DNA from: Scalesia atractyloides | Taxonomy: Eukaryota; Streptophyta; Magnoliopsida; Asterales; Asteraceae | Reading direction: 5' to 3' | Assembly: GCA_947069175.1 (NCBI GenBank) | Contig: CAMTDV010000022.1 | Location: 37,289,476 to 37,353,475 of the forward strand | Length of the DNA stretch: 64,000 nucleotides | Part shown: positions 11,053 to 21,320 of the stretch, one piece after another | Layout: each line of letters starts with the position of its first letter | Numbering within the stretch: the first letter of the stretch is position 1 | Position numbers and translations under genes: made by a program | Notes under the pieces: generated by a model | Database searches by the model: none | The model's input: the letters and a program-made list of their open reading frames with translations, nothing else | Told to the model about the DNA's origin: nothing

Positions 11053-12030
11053 GTGCAAATTAGGCTAGACCAAGAAAGTACCGCACCAAACCGTGAGCCT
11101 CAAGTCGAGAGTAGAGCAGAAAAGAACCCGGTAGAGGCTAGGCCGTCACCATACATAGATCCTTCACGCTTACCCTATCCCACCCGCCTTAAGCAACAAA
11201 AATATGCTAAGGAATACGGGAACTTCCTAGACATGTTCACCCAGTTGAAAATCAATCTCCCATTCATTGCGGCCCTCCAGCATATGCTAAAATATGCAAA
11301 GTTTTTGAAAGACCTTTTTAAATGCAAAGATAGGCTAGGGGAGCTTTCAAAAGTTCCTTTGACTGGAGGATGTTCCGTCGTAGTGCTAAATAAGTTACCA
11401 GAAAAACTCACTGATCCAGGTATCTTCACTATTTCGTGTCTCTTTGGTGGTTCCATCGATCCCGCTCACGCGTTAGCCGATCTAGGTGCTAGCATCAATT
11501 TGATTCCTTTCTCGCTCTATGAGAAATTAGGTTTAGGGAATCTTACTCCTACTCGTATGTCACTATCTCTAGTTGATCGGTCAGTTAAGTATCCTCGGGG
11601 AATCATAGAGAACTTGCTAGTTAAGGTCGATAAATTCGTTTTCCCAATTGATTTTGTTATCTTAGATATGGAGGCTGATGAGAAAGTGCCCATCATCCTA
11701 GGTTGTCCATTCCTCCGTACTGCAAAGGCAATCATCGATGTCCATGACGGAAAGATTACACTCTACGTTGGGGATGAGAACGTCACTTTTGAAATTGCTA
11801 GGTCAATGCAACACCCTAGCGATGGAGATAATGATGGTGACCCATGTCATTCTGTCTATTTTCTCAATTCATTCATTTCGTGCGTAGATCATTGTCCCGA
11901 ATATATTAGTGGAGACGATTTAGTGAATGAGGGGGTAGTAGACGAGGAGGTTGAAGAAGAGGACATAGAGGATGACCCACTTTGGGTCCCCAAAATGTTA
12001 GACATTTGTGAGGTTCGTGAGGCGAGTTAG
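11053..12030 (+). CDS. Athila aspartic protease region (325 aa ORF)
   Basis: Retropepsin that would cut the Gag-Pol precursor. Residues 1-45 are charged linker. Residues 48-110 hold the YPTRLKQQKYAKEYGNFLDM segment that leads into protease in this lineage. The active site is ADLGASINLIP near residues 140-150 (Asp-Leu-Gly-Ala-Ser, an allowed Athila variant of DTGA/DSGA), and the C-terminal signature is IILGCPFLRTAKAIID near 215-230. The tail is acidic (VVDEEVEEEDIEDD). The frame is open throughout, the best preserved piece of this element, but RT follows after a stop at 12028 and a 105-bp gap in another frame. Confidence 0.85.
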   Translation: MQIRLDQESTAPNREPQVESRAEKNPVEARPSPYIDPSRLPYPTRLKQQKYAKEYGNFLDMFTQLKINLPFIAALQHMLKYAKFLKDLFKCKDRLGELSKVPLTGGCSVVVLNKLPEKLTDPGIFTISCLFGGSIDPAHALADLGASINLIPFSLYEKLGLGNLTPTRMSLSLVDRSVKYPRGIIENLLVKVDKFVFPIDFVILDMEADEKVPIILGCPFLRTAKAIIDVHDGKITLYVGDENVTFEIARSMQHPSDGDNDGDPCHSVYFLNSFISCVDHCPEYISGDDLVNEGVVDEEVEEEDIEDDPLWVPKMLDICEVREAS

Positions 12031-12135
12031 AGCAAACCTATAGACACTTCGGCCCCTTTAGAGCTTAAGGTCCTTCCCTCCCACCTAGAGTATGCCTTCC
12101 TAGGAGAGAATTCAAGCTTATCCATCATAATTTCT

Positions 12136-13109
12136 TTGAAATTGTCGAAGGAGGAGAAGGTGAAGTTGATTGTCGTTCTGAAAGAGAATAAAGAAGCTAT
12201 CGCGTGGAAACTATCCGATATTAAGGGAATAAGCCCAACTTTCTGTACTCACCGGAACCTCATGGAGGATGTCTATAAGCCGGTTGTACAACCTCAACGA
12301 CGCCTAAATCCAAATATGCAGGAAGTAGTCAAGAAAGAGGTTTTAAAGTTAATGGAAGTCGGGCTAATCTATCCTCTATCTGATTATGCTTGGGTGAGTC
12401 CAACTCAAGTTGTTCCCAAGAAGAGGGGAATGACAATGGTGATGAATAAGAAAAATGAACTCATCCCATCGCGTACGGTCACCGGTTTGCGTGTGTGCAT
12501 CGATTACCGAAAATTAAATGACGCCACCCGAAAAGACCACTCCCCACTTCCATTCATTGATCAGATGCTAGAGCATCTCGTGGGTCAACAATTCTATTGT
12601 TTTCTCGACGGGTTTTAGGTTACTTCCAGATCCCTATCGCTCCGGAGGATCAAGAGAAGACGACCTTTATATGTCCTTACGGCACATACGCCTATCGCCT
12701 CACGCCTTTTGGATTATGTAACGCTCCAACGACATTTCAGTGGTGCATGGTCGCCATTTTTCAAGATATGATTGAGAATTCATTGGAGGTTTTCATGGAT
12801 GACTTCTCTGTCTATGGAAATTCCTTCGATCAATGTCTTTGTCATCTAGAAACGATGATGAAGAGGTGTGTGGAGACTAGGTTGATGTTGAATTGGGAGA
12901 AGTGTCACTTCATGGTGACAGAAAGGATCGTGTTAGGCCATAGGATATCTCGAGCCGGTATAGAGGTAGATAGAGCTAAAATAGATATCATTAGTAGACT
13001 TCCTCCGCCGACAAGTGTGAAATCCATCCGTAGTTTCCTTGGTCATGCGGGTTTTTATAGGCGATATATTAAGGATTTCTCTAACACGACCTATGACCCA
13101 ACTCCTTGA
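12136..13109 (+). pseudogene. Athila reverse transcriptase, frameshifted
   Basis: RNA-directed DNA polymerase of the element. The first frame (12136-12618) holds the fingers and first palm motifs (LRVCIDYRKLNDATRKDH, PLPFIDQMLEHL, FLDGF). Right after FLDGF, at about 12615, one base is missing and the reading continues in the frame 12597-13109 (GYFQIPIAPEDQEKTTF, PFGLCNAPTTFQ). The catalytic FMDD is intact at 12792-12803, followed by the thumb and the FLGHAGFYRRYIKDFS connection. A stop at 13107 ends the frame. The frameshift alone inactivates it. Confidence 0.9.
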
Positions 13110-13600
13110 GAAGGATGTTCCTTTCATCTTCGACAAAGAATGCTTAAGGCCTTTTCTATCTTGAAAGAGAAACTCATGAGTGCCCCCATTCTCGTATCAC
13201 CCCACTAGAGCTTACTTTTTGAGCTCATGTGTGATGAGAGCGATTATGCAGTTGGTGCAGTTTTGGGCCAAAGATGAGATAAACACTTCCATCCTATCTA
13301 TTATGCGAGCAAAACCCTTAACGACGCCCAAGAGAATTATACCACTACCGAGAAGGAACTCCTAGCCGTAGTTTTTGCATTCGATAAGTTACGTTCATAT
13401 CTCGTGCTTTCCAAGACCATAGTCTTTACCGATCATCCGGCTTTGTGTTACCTCTTCCAAAAGAAGGACGTTAAGCCTCGTCTTATCAGTGGATTCTCCT
13501 ACTCTCTGAATTCGATATAGAAATTAAGGTAAGAAGGGAGCGGAGAATGTAGCCACCAATCATCTATCCCGACTAGAACATCCGAGTAGAGAAGAGGTTC
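13110..13600 (+). pseudogene. Athila RNase H, multiple frameshifts
   Basis: Remnant of the RNase H that degrades the RNA strand of the hybrid. Matches are split over three frames: a piece with FELMCDES near 13215-13245, then KTLNDAQENYTTTEKELLAV near 13310-13370, then FAFDKLRSYLVLSKTIVFTD up to 13430. After about 13520 the reading decays before integrase. Confidence 0.8.
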
Positions 13601-13639
13601 GTGAGGAGGAAATAGGTGATAGATTCCCTGAGGAATAGA

Positions 13640-14892
13640 TAGAGTTTATGGCGGCAGAGAAGGAAGGTATGCCCTGGTTCTCGGATTGTGCAAACTACCT
13701 TGCAAATGGAGTAGTTCTTAAGGGTATGACCAATTAACAGAAGAAGAAATTCTTTAGGGATGTCAGGAGGTATGTATGGGATGACCCATTTTTGTTTAGG
13801 GTAGGAGGAGATAGGATTCTTCGACGATCCGCCCAAAACCTCTTCGATTGCGGTTTTTATTGGCCCTCGATAGTTAAGGATGCTTCAGATGTCGTTAGGA
13901 AGTGCGATCATTGCCAACGTACTGGCATTATCTCATCTAAGGATGAGATGCACCAAAATCCGATCCAAATTCTTGAAATATTTGATGTTTGGGGAATCGA
14001 CTTCATGGAACCATTTCTCGTCTCTAGCGAGAATCGGTACATCCTCGTGGCAATTGACTATGTCTCTAAGTGGGTGGAAGCTCAAGCTTTACCTACAAAT
14101 GACGCTCGAGTGGTGTTGAAGTTTCTTAAGAAGTTATTCACTCGATTCGATACACCTTGAGCCATTATCAGTGATCGTGGCACCCACTTCTGTAATGTAG
14201 TAATGGAGAAGGCATTAGCACGTTACGGTGTCACTCATCGTTTTTCCATCGCTTATCATCCTCAAACGAGCGGTCAAGTTGAGAATGCAAACCGAGGAGT
14301 GAAGGGATCTTAGAGAAGACGGTAGGCAAAAGTAGAAAGGATTGGTCAGATAAGCTCGATGACGCACTATGTCATTTAGAACCGCCTATAAGACACCTTT
14401 AGGTAACACTCCATTCATGATTGTCCATGGTAAAGCTTTCCATCTTCCGGTAGAACTCGAGCACCGAGCACTATGGGCACTTAAAACCATAAATCTAGAC
14501 CTTACCAAAGTAGCTAAGAAACGGTACTTCCTAATTCATGAGTTAGAAGCGCTAAGAGATACAGCCTATGAACGATCATGGAGTATCAAAGAGAAAACAA
14601 AGGCATTGCATGATAGGAAGTTAAAGGGGTTGAAGGATTTTAAAGTTAGCGATAAAGTGCTTTTATACAATTCATGACTGAAATTATTCACCGGAAAGCT
14701 GAAGTCCAAGTGGGCGGGTCTTATGTGGTAAATGAAGTATTTTCGTATGGAACGGTAGAGTTGAGAGATGGAGCCGATGGAGGCACTTGGAAAGTAAATG
14801 GCCATAGGTTGAAGCATTATCTAGGAGGGCCAATCGATTCCACCGAGATAGAGGAAGTTCCTCTCAAAGTTCCATCTCGCACCACCACATAG
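13640..14892 (+). pseudogene. Athila integrase, deletion and stops
   Basis: DDE integrase. The N-terminal zinc module keeps its CxxC pair (KCDHCQRTG near 13900-13925), but the His-x-His half that normally precedes GFYWPS is missing: DRILRRSAQNLFDCGFYWPS joins directly, consistent with an internal deletion of some tens of codons. The catalytic core shows WGIDFMEPF, then IISDRGTHF just after a stop at 14158, and QVENANRGVK with the glutamate. Further stops follow at about 14311. The C-terminal part (14369-14677, 14674-14892) keeps AYKTPLGNTPF and a final KVNGHRLKHY segment. Confidence 0.85.
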
Positions 14893-16228
14893 GGTTTTGA
14901 GTGAAAACTCAAGTGTAGAGTTTGTAATATTTAGTAGTAGTTTACGTTTTTTTTGTTTTTATAGTGCTAATGCTTGTTTCTCGTAGTGTGTGTTTTTTGT
15001 GTCGTTTAGTTTTTGCAGGGATATATCACCAACCCGAATCCACGACCGACGAAGAATTGGCGTTGCAGGTAAGTTTTCGTACATAACCGGGCGCCAAGAG
15101 GATTTTTCGTTGCACTTGATCAAAAAAATTTCTAAGGCATGAACTCCCAAAATTTTAGAAACTTTCTATGGAAAACACTCTCTGCTGGCCGCGAGAATCA
15201 CACACTAACCCGGTCGCGGCCCGCGAGACCCCTTAATCCCGAACACATTTCTACACGGTCGCGGCCCACAAGAGACATGACATCATATCTGCAGCATTAT
15301 ATCCCCAAATTCTTCACTTTCAATCTAATTTCCCTACTTTTAAAATACGGCTACCACTTAAACAACCACCATAATCCGTCTACAATCACCTCCATTCACC
15401 CTAGTCTTCCACCACCACTTCACCACATCGTCCCTAACTGATTTCCCACTTAAAGTTTCACCTTTCACCATTCAAACAAGCTTTTTAAGGGTCTTGCAAC
15501 TTCCACTTCATTTTCTTGGTTTTACTTGTAGATCAACGCTGAGGTATGTGTTTCTTGCAACTTTTGTACTTTAATTTTAGTATTTTAGTTAGTTGCTTCA
15601 TATGTTTTAGTGTCGGGACTTGTTTAAGTTGCATGTTAGTTTCCTTGAGGGTTTGGGGTGAACTTTTGTTTGGGTTGAGTTTTGGATGTAGGGGCTGAAC
15701 ACAGTTCTGGTTGGGATGGTTTGGGTTCTAATGGTTATATTTTGTGGGTGGATTAGTTTGGTAGGGCTTCAACATTGAGTGTGTGGATTCGGGTTAGTAA
15801 TGTTTGCTAGAAAAGTCACATTTTTAACAGAAATTTTGACCGTTTTCTTCCATGAATATAAAATTTTTGTACTCCGTTTGGGACTCAATTTTGGGTTGTT
15901 TTTCAGCACTCGGGAATTAGTTGAGGACAATTAAAGTTCCAAGAAGAGGTAGTGTTGTGGTTTTAGGTATTTTTGGGTTATGGTTGGCAATTTGGGCATT
16001 TATGAATATAGGAGATCTCTCGCCCGTACTCAATCTCCATTCGGGCGAGATTTGGTCAAATAAATTGGTATTTTTTGCTAACGATCACTCAAAATATATC
16101 TAATGATTGTGGTAAATTGTCTTTTCTGGTCATGACCACGAATGTAATGCTATACGGTCATTACTCAAAAATGGTTTATACTTCTAACGGTCTACCTATT
16201 TTTGCTTGTGAATTGAATGTTTTTTAAG
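14893..16228 (+). other. Athila region between integrase and ORF-1
   Basis: 1.3 kb without a supported gene. It contains two GC-rich motifs (CGGTCGCGGCCCGCGAG type) at 15185-15275, the same motif class as in this element's LTR and in the LTR of element D. A pyrimidine tract ending TTTTTGCAGG near 15010-15020 could be a splice acceptor for a spliced downstream ORF, but I cannot show a donor. Confidence 0.55.
15185..15275. repeat. GC-rich palindromic motif pair in Athila
   Basis: GGCCGCGAGA, GGTCGCGGCCCGCGAGA and GGTCGCGGCCCACAAGAG occur within 90 bp in otherwise AT-rich DNA. Confidence 0.7.
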
Positions 16229-17390
16229 ATGTCTGGCGAAGGCAGTTCTAGTAGACCAGGGAAAAAGAAAAGAGGGCCCACAGCCCGGCCAAGAGGAGAC
16301 CCAGCAGAAACTCAGCCTTTGACCCCAAATTTTGGGTAGAGAAGGAGCTTTAGAAACAGAGGGGGCGGTGTTCCCCATGGGCAGAGTATGAGATTAAGGG
16401 ACAGTCCGCTGCTACAATTTGATCTAGACTCACACAAGAGTGAGAGACTAGCCAATTTGACTATGGTAGACCCATTACCATACAGAGGATAGATTGGGAC
16501 ATGTTAGACCATCTGAGTCAAAGGGGCAGGATTGAGCAGTTGTTGGGTGATAAATTCAGGAGGGTGCTAGATTGTGATGAGCAGCAGTACAAAGAAATCA
16601 CTCTTGAGTTCCATTCAACTTTCGAGCACCAGCAGGGGAATTTTAGTGAAAGTGATGCTGTGTCTTTCGCCCTGAAGGCATGTGTATGAGATGACCCTCC
16701 CTCAATTCGCCATAGCTACGTAGTTCTATACGGTGGATGAGGTCCAATCCAGGAGTTCGTTACCAGCCTCAGGGGGTATTCAAGAGGAAGCACCCACATA
16801 GCATGCAAACAGATGAGTTGGCTAGATTTTGGGGCACAATTTCATCTGCGGCGTACTCAAACAACATGGTTTCCAGCGACATTATTGATCCGGTTTACCG
16901 GTTTATCCAAAAGATTCTAGCAGCTACATTAGTCGGCAGGGGGCAGGGTGATAACAAGATTAACAAGGTCAGCTTATTTTGTTTGATGTGTAGGGTTGAG
17001 CAGCGACTCGCGAACTTGGCCAGTATTTTTGCGTGGTCAATGAAGCGATTATGGAGAGGAGGTCCAAGGGCTTGGATATACTGTGGGCCCTTGATTACTT
17101 GGTTGGCGGAAAGTCTCGGGGTATTCGATAGGTACCCAAGAGACAAGATGCGAGAGGGGTCGTCTCCTTGCTTCATGGGTGTGCGGGATTTACAAGTTGT
17201 TGGGATTTTGACATCTCATGAGCCTATCACTTGGGAGCCTATTAGGCACGGTCCGCAGGTTCAGCCTCTTCCTGGTTCTAAGGATGCGTCGCCTATCACT
17301 TGGTATTTTTTTCTGTTTTATGTTGTTTTCATCCTCCCCATTGGTTTGTATGTGTACTTAAACTCTTTACATTTGGGTTGGTTGGGTTGA
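16229..17390 (+). pseudogene. ATHILA ORF-1-like gene, broken
   Basis: Resembles the plant ATHILA ORF-1 family, a protein of unknown role (often called envelope-like) encoded after integrase. An ATG at 16229 opens a Lys/Arg-rich N-terminus (SSSRPGKKKRGPTARPRG) that stops at 16339. The frame 16501-16689 carries DKFRRVLDCDEQQYKEITLE and EFHSTFE. The frame 16737-17390 carries ELARFWGTISSAAYSNN, DPVYRFIQKILAATLVGR, NKINKVSLFCLMCRVEQRLA and ends with a hydrophobic stretch (about 20 residues near 195-215, WYFFLFYVVFILPIGLYVY) that could span a membrane. Stops and frame changes separate the parts. Confidence 0.75.
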
Positions 17391-18628
17391 TATGGGTAAT
17401 GGTTGTGGTAAGCTTCTGTTGAACAATTATTTATTTACTATTTTATGTTTGGAAGTTATTTGTGTTGGATGATAGGAATGGTGTTTATTTTTCCGCTTCC
17501 GTTGGCATGTGAGGGTTGAGAATGGTTTGCTGAGCGTGTTCGGATTGGAGGGCTTATGTGGAATTGACTGGCACATTGACAGTCTCGCGTATCAGCTAAG
17601 TCGTTTCACTTGTATAGTTTGTATATGTTTATTTATTTTTCAGTTTTTATTATTTGGTTAGTTGAGTCTTCTCATCCTCGCATTAGGGACAATGCAACAT
17701 TTAAGTGTGGGGATGGGATAGTTGAGTCGTAGAGTAGTATTTATTGACTTTAAAAAATTATATAATCAGAAAAATGTCTTTTGAAGAAGAAGTTTGCAAA
17801 ATATAAGTGGAAAATGATAGAAAAGTTGAGTTTTTATTCGGTTTCAAATTATGATAATATGAGTATATATAGGGTTGGGTTTGTGTCTAACTTGGGATAT
17901 GTGAGTACGCTCAATTCAGTTCTTAGTTTCTTTGAGATTAATATACCTTAAATGTCGATCTACTAGTGGGTACTCATCTAGGAAAAATGGGAAGCCGAAA
18001 CCGCCAAAAATAATATAAGGAATGCCGTTATAAGCTAAAATCTTTAGAATTTTAGATCATCTAAATAGAAAAAAAATAATAGAAAAAATTGAGCTTGATT
18101 GAAAAAAGTAGACGAGGCCTATGGAATCTCCCTTGGGAATGGTGACTTTGATCGAGAATCCCTCTAGGATAAGTTGAAAAAATTGCTCAAATGTCGAAGC
18201 CCACGTTGTCGCTCTCGGGGATTGTGACTCTGGTTGAGACAGCCTCTAGGTTAGGTATGCAAAAAGTGCTCAAAAGAAAAAAAAGAGAAAAAAGAAAAAA
18301 GTTTATTTGGTTTTTAATTCTCTTGATTTTGGTATAAAACGGTTAGAAATAGGTCGAATGATTCGTTCCTTGTCTTCCATAAGCTTAAGGTTGGATTAGG
18401 TGTATTGTGTTTGCTAGTGTGAGACCTTAGGTAGATTGACCGAACTTGAATTAAATTTGCATGATAAGGGCTTTGAACCGAGTTTTGAGTTTAAGTGGAC
18501 ACAAATACTTGCAATCATGGTTAATACAAGTTCAACCTTAATAAAATAATCTTATTTTCGAAATCAAATAATTATTTGGCTATGATTCCGTTTGCATAAT
18601 TCTTTTTCGAGGACGGAAAAAGAGTAAA
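17391..18628 (+). other. Athila 3' untranslated region
   Basis: Between ORF-1 and the polypurine tract. It includes TTTAAGTGTGGGGATGGG near 17699-17717, a purine-rich stretch like the true tract at 18629, and an imperfect direct duplication of about 80 bp at 18120-18275 (TCTAGGATAAG / TCTAGGTTAGG contexts). No coding region is supported. Confidence 0.6.
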
Positions 18629-18640
18629 TGTGGGGATATT
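18629..18640 (+). promoter_or_regulatory. Polypurine tract, Athila
   Basis: TGTGGGGATATT immediately precedes the LTR start TGATGTATTG. Confidence 0.8.
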
Positions 18641-19859
18641 TGATGTATTGAATAATACATCTATTTATCATGTATAGTGTGTACTAGTTTCGTTGATATT
18701 CGTTTCGGTTTTAAAGAATATATGTACTTTTAATCCAAATACGTTTCGCAGGTCTTGGTTCGTGGAAATGGCGGAAAAGAGGAGAAAACGAGCTGAAATG
18801 TTGAAAGAAACTAAGCCGGATCGTAATTGGAAGTCGAGAGAAGAAACGAATTGAAAATGGGAAAAAAAGACCCGGTGGTGGCCCGCGACCGTACCCACTT
18901 ATCTCTCTCGCGGGTGGCGAGAGGAGGAAAAGTTCCCGTAGAAATATAACCCGGTCGCGGGGCGTGACCGGTTGCCTGATGCCTCTCGCGGCCGGCGAGA
19001 GGACCTTTTGGTCAGAGAGTTACGTAAACTGATGAGATTTGTGTTGAAAAGGATTATATTATTAGAGTTTAACTCTAATTACAAGTATTAGACGAACTTG
19101 GTTTTTCAAGAGGCAAATTCTGGAGATTTTGAGCTAGTTTTTGAAGATCAAGTTGTTCGGGAATCGTTGGATTGAAGATAGGATCCTAGAGATCAAAGAA
19201 ATCCCGGGTTTTATTACCGATTTTCTTAACCTTTAGCTTTTTTGTTTTCATTTTAATGAATTCAGTTCTTAGTTCTTATTTGATTATGTTTAAACCAATG
19301 ATTCTTGGCTAGATTACTTCTGCTACCTAGGTTTTGATGACTTATTATGAAAGTTTGGATTTTTATTGACTTTATAATGTGTTTATGGGATTTTTGATAA
19401 AGTAGTGAACTTTGGTTGTTTGATTTGGTGTATTTGCATGTTTTGGATTAATTGTTGATTATTTGATTGTTTCACATAAATCTATTTGAATGTCTTTCAT
19501 AGATTAGGTTTATGTTGATTGTCGAGTCTTACCGGGTTCGGGTAACCGTTCGGTAAATTTGCCAATAAACCCTAGAAACAATTGAATGAAACATATAATT
19601 AAATCTTAACATTATACTAAACTTAATTATTGAGAAATAATAGTTTATTAACTGAATTAAATAGGTAAATTGCTAGGATTAGGTTTTGAAAAAAGCCGGT
19701 TTTAGTTTACTTGCCATATTGAGTCGGTTAAACAAAATCAAGAACCTTAATTAGTCTAAGCTTCCTATTGAGAGATAGTTAGCTAATTTAGACACTTACT
19801 GAATATTAGATAACCGAAAGGAAATCTTATAACCCGGTAAGCATAACTACCTTTAGAAT
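18641..19859 (+). repeat. 3' LTR of Athila, right side cut by element C
   Basis: Begins TGATGTATTGAATAATAC after the polypurine tract and runs at least 1219 bp until the element C LTR begins. No CA terminus is seen before the junction, so the LTR is probably interrupted; AGAAT (19855-19859) would be the target duplication of element C. It holds GC-rich motifs at 18872-19003. Confidence 0.75.
18872..19003. repeat. GC-rich palindromic motif cluster in the Athila LTR
   Basis: Four to five copies of TCTCGCGGGTGGCGAGAGG / GGTCGCGGGGCGTGACC-like sequence in 130 bp, related to 15185-15275 and 41021-41074. Confidence 0.7.
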
Positions 19860-20904
19860 TGTCACACCCCGGTCGTAGCGGAAGCGCAAGTGTGTGACTA
19901 TTAGGTAATCATTGCATCCAATTTAGTAAACAGTATTAACAACAACGATGTCATGCCATTACTAAGTTTCATTACACATTTACAACTTTCCAAAAGTGAA
20001 ATCACATTGTTATCTGTCTCAGATTACCCCTTACAAACATAGTTTAAAAACACATTGTTCCAAAATAGACATTGTTTCCATCACAAATTCATATTGAGGC
20101 TTTGACCTCTATATACCCAAACGATGTTGGGATATAAAAGGCAAGCCCTCCAAAAGTTAGTACATCGTTGTCTTAACTACTTCCCATACCCGAATCCCAT
20201 CACCAGCTCAAGTCTTGCATCTTGAAATACATGTAATTTAAAAAAGTCAACATAAAGTTGGCGAGTTCATGAAGTTTAATGTCTTCGTATCAAAATGTCA
20301 TTCTTGAAAACCTGTATTGAAATCCAAGTATGTTATTAACATCAATGAGTTATTTAAGGATCTAGCAGTGTGTCGCGAGCACCCTAACATACTTGTGCCA
20401 TAAGTAAGTAACCAAACCGAGACTACTTTGACATCATTGGGAAGCACTACAAAGGGTATAACAACCAGGAGTGGAGCGGGTCTCAAACTCAATAGATCTA
20501 CTTCTTTTGCACCTTAATCACTAAGTGATTAATGGTTACTATTGTTATCATCCTACTCACGCACAGTGATCTGTTATCTACTAACCCATAGCTAACATAC
20601 TGTTTTGACATGACATGTATTTCCCCACGATAGTTTAAAACAAAACTTGAATTAATTGAAAGGAGGGACATGAACTCACAGTTTTTGCGTTCCGTTAAGT
20701 CGTACTATTTATTGATTGGTGTCCGCAACGTATGTAAGCTACAAGCGCATTGGTTTCATTAGAAACCTAGGTCTGAATGGACCTTGTACTCGTTGTTCAT
20801 CTTGAATCCTTGTTATGTATTTCTTTGTTATGATTAAACAACTTAAAATGTTATCATAGTGTTGGTAGCTTGTTTGTTTGATTAATATTGTTATATATAT
20901 TTCT

Positions 20905-20933
<29 letters not shown>
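20905..20933. repeat. (AT)n microsatellite
   Basis: About thirteen uninterrupted TA dinucleotides within the element C LTR. Confidence 0.95.
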
Positions 20934-20935
<2 letters not shown>

Positions 20936-20959
20936 TCTTGTTTTCAAATCATGTGTGAA

Positions 20960-21320
20960 CTGGGCCTTGCCCTTCACATGTCATTGGGCCTAGCCCATGT
21001 TTTCTTGTCATTGGGCCTAGACCATGTCATCTATGTCTTTGGGCCTAGCCCGTGTTTTCTTGTCATTGGGCCTAACCCATGTAATTTATGTCTTTGGGCC
21101 TAGCCCTTGTTTTTATGTCATTGGGCCTAGCCCATGTAATTTATGTCATTGGGCCTAGCCCATGTTTTTATGTCTTTGGGCCTAGCCCATGTAATTTATG
21201 TCATTGGGCCTAGCCCATGTATTTTATGTCTTTGGGCCTAGCCCATGTTATTTATATCTTTTTGGGCTTTTATTAGTTTTGGGCCTTGTCCAAGACTTTT
21301 ACAATTTGGGCCTAGCCCAC
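20960..21320. repeat. GGGCCTAGCCCATG minisatellite
   Basis: About eleven regular units of 26-29 bp, then three degenerate ones. Each begins with TTGGGCCTAGCCCATG, a short palindrome, and the spacer alternates between TTTTCTTGTCA/TTTTTATGTCA and TAATTTATGTC forms, giving a higher-order repeat of about 56 bp. Confidence 0.9.

Larger units (their letters stand above)
9460..19859 (+). mobile_element. Athila-type Ty3/Gypsy element, 5' LTR outside window
   Basis: Plus-strand order gag, protease, RT, RNase H, integrase, ATHILA ORF-1-like gene, polypurine tract, 3' LTR. That order, and the extra ORF after integrase, is typical of Athila. The left end is displaced by the SIRE-1 insertion at 9459/9460. 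The 3' LTR is interrupted at 19859/19860 by element C. All coding parts carry lesions, so the copy is inactive. Confidence 0.9.

Noticed and set aside
18668..18898. Minus-strand ORF in the Athila LTR
   Set aside because: Chance frame in LTR, no similarity to anything known and opposite to element sense.
20960..21320. CRISPR-like array
   Set aside because: Regular repeats but in a plant LTR, with spacers that are near-identical to one another; it is a minisatellite.
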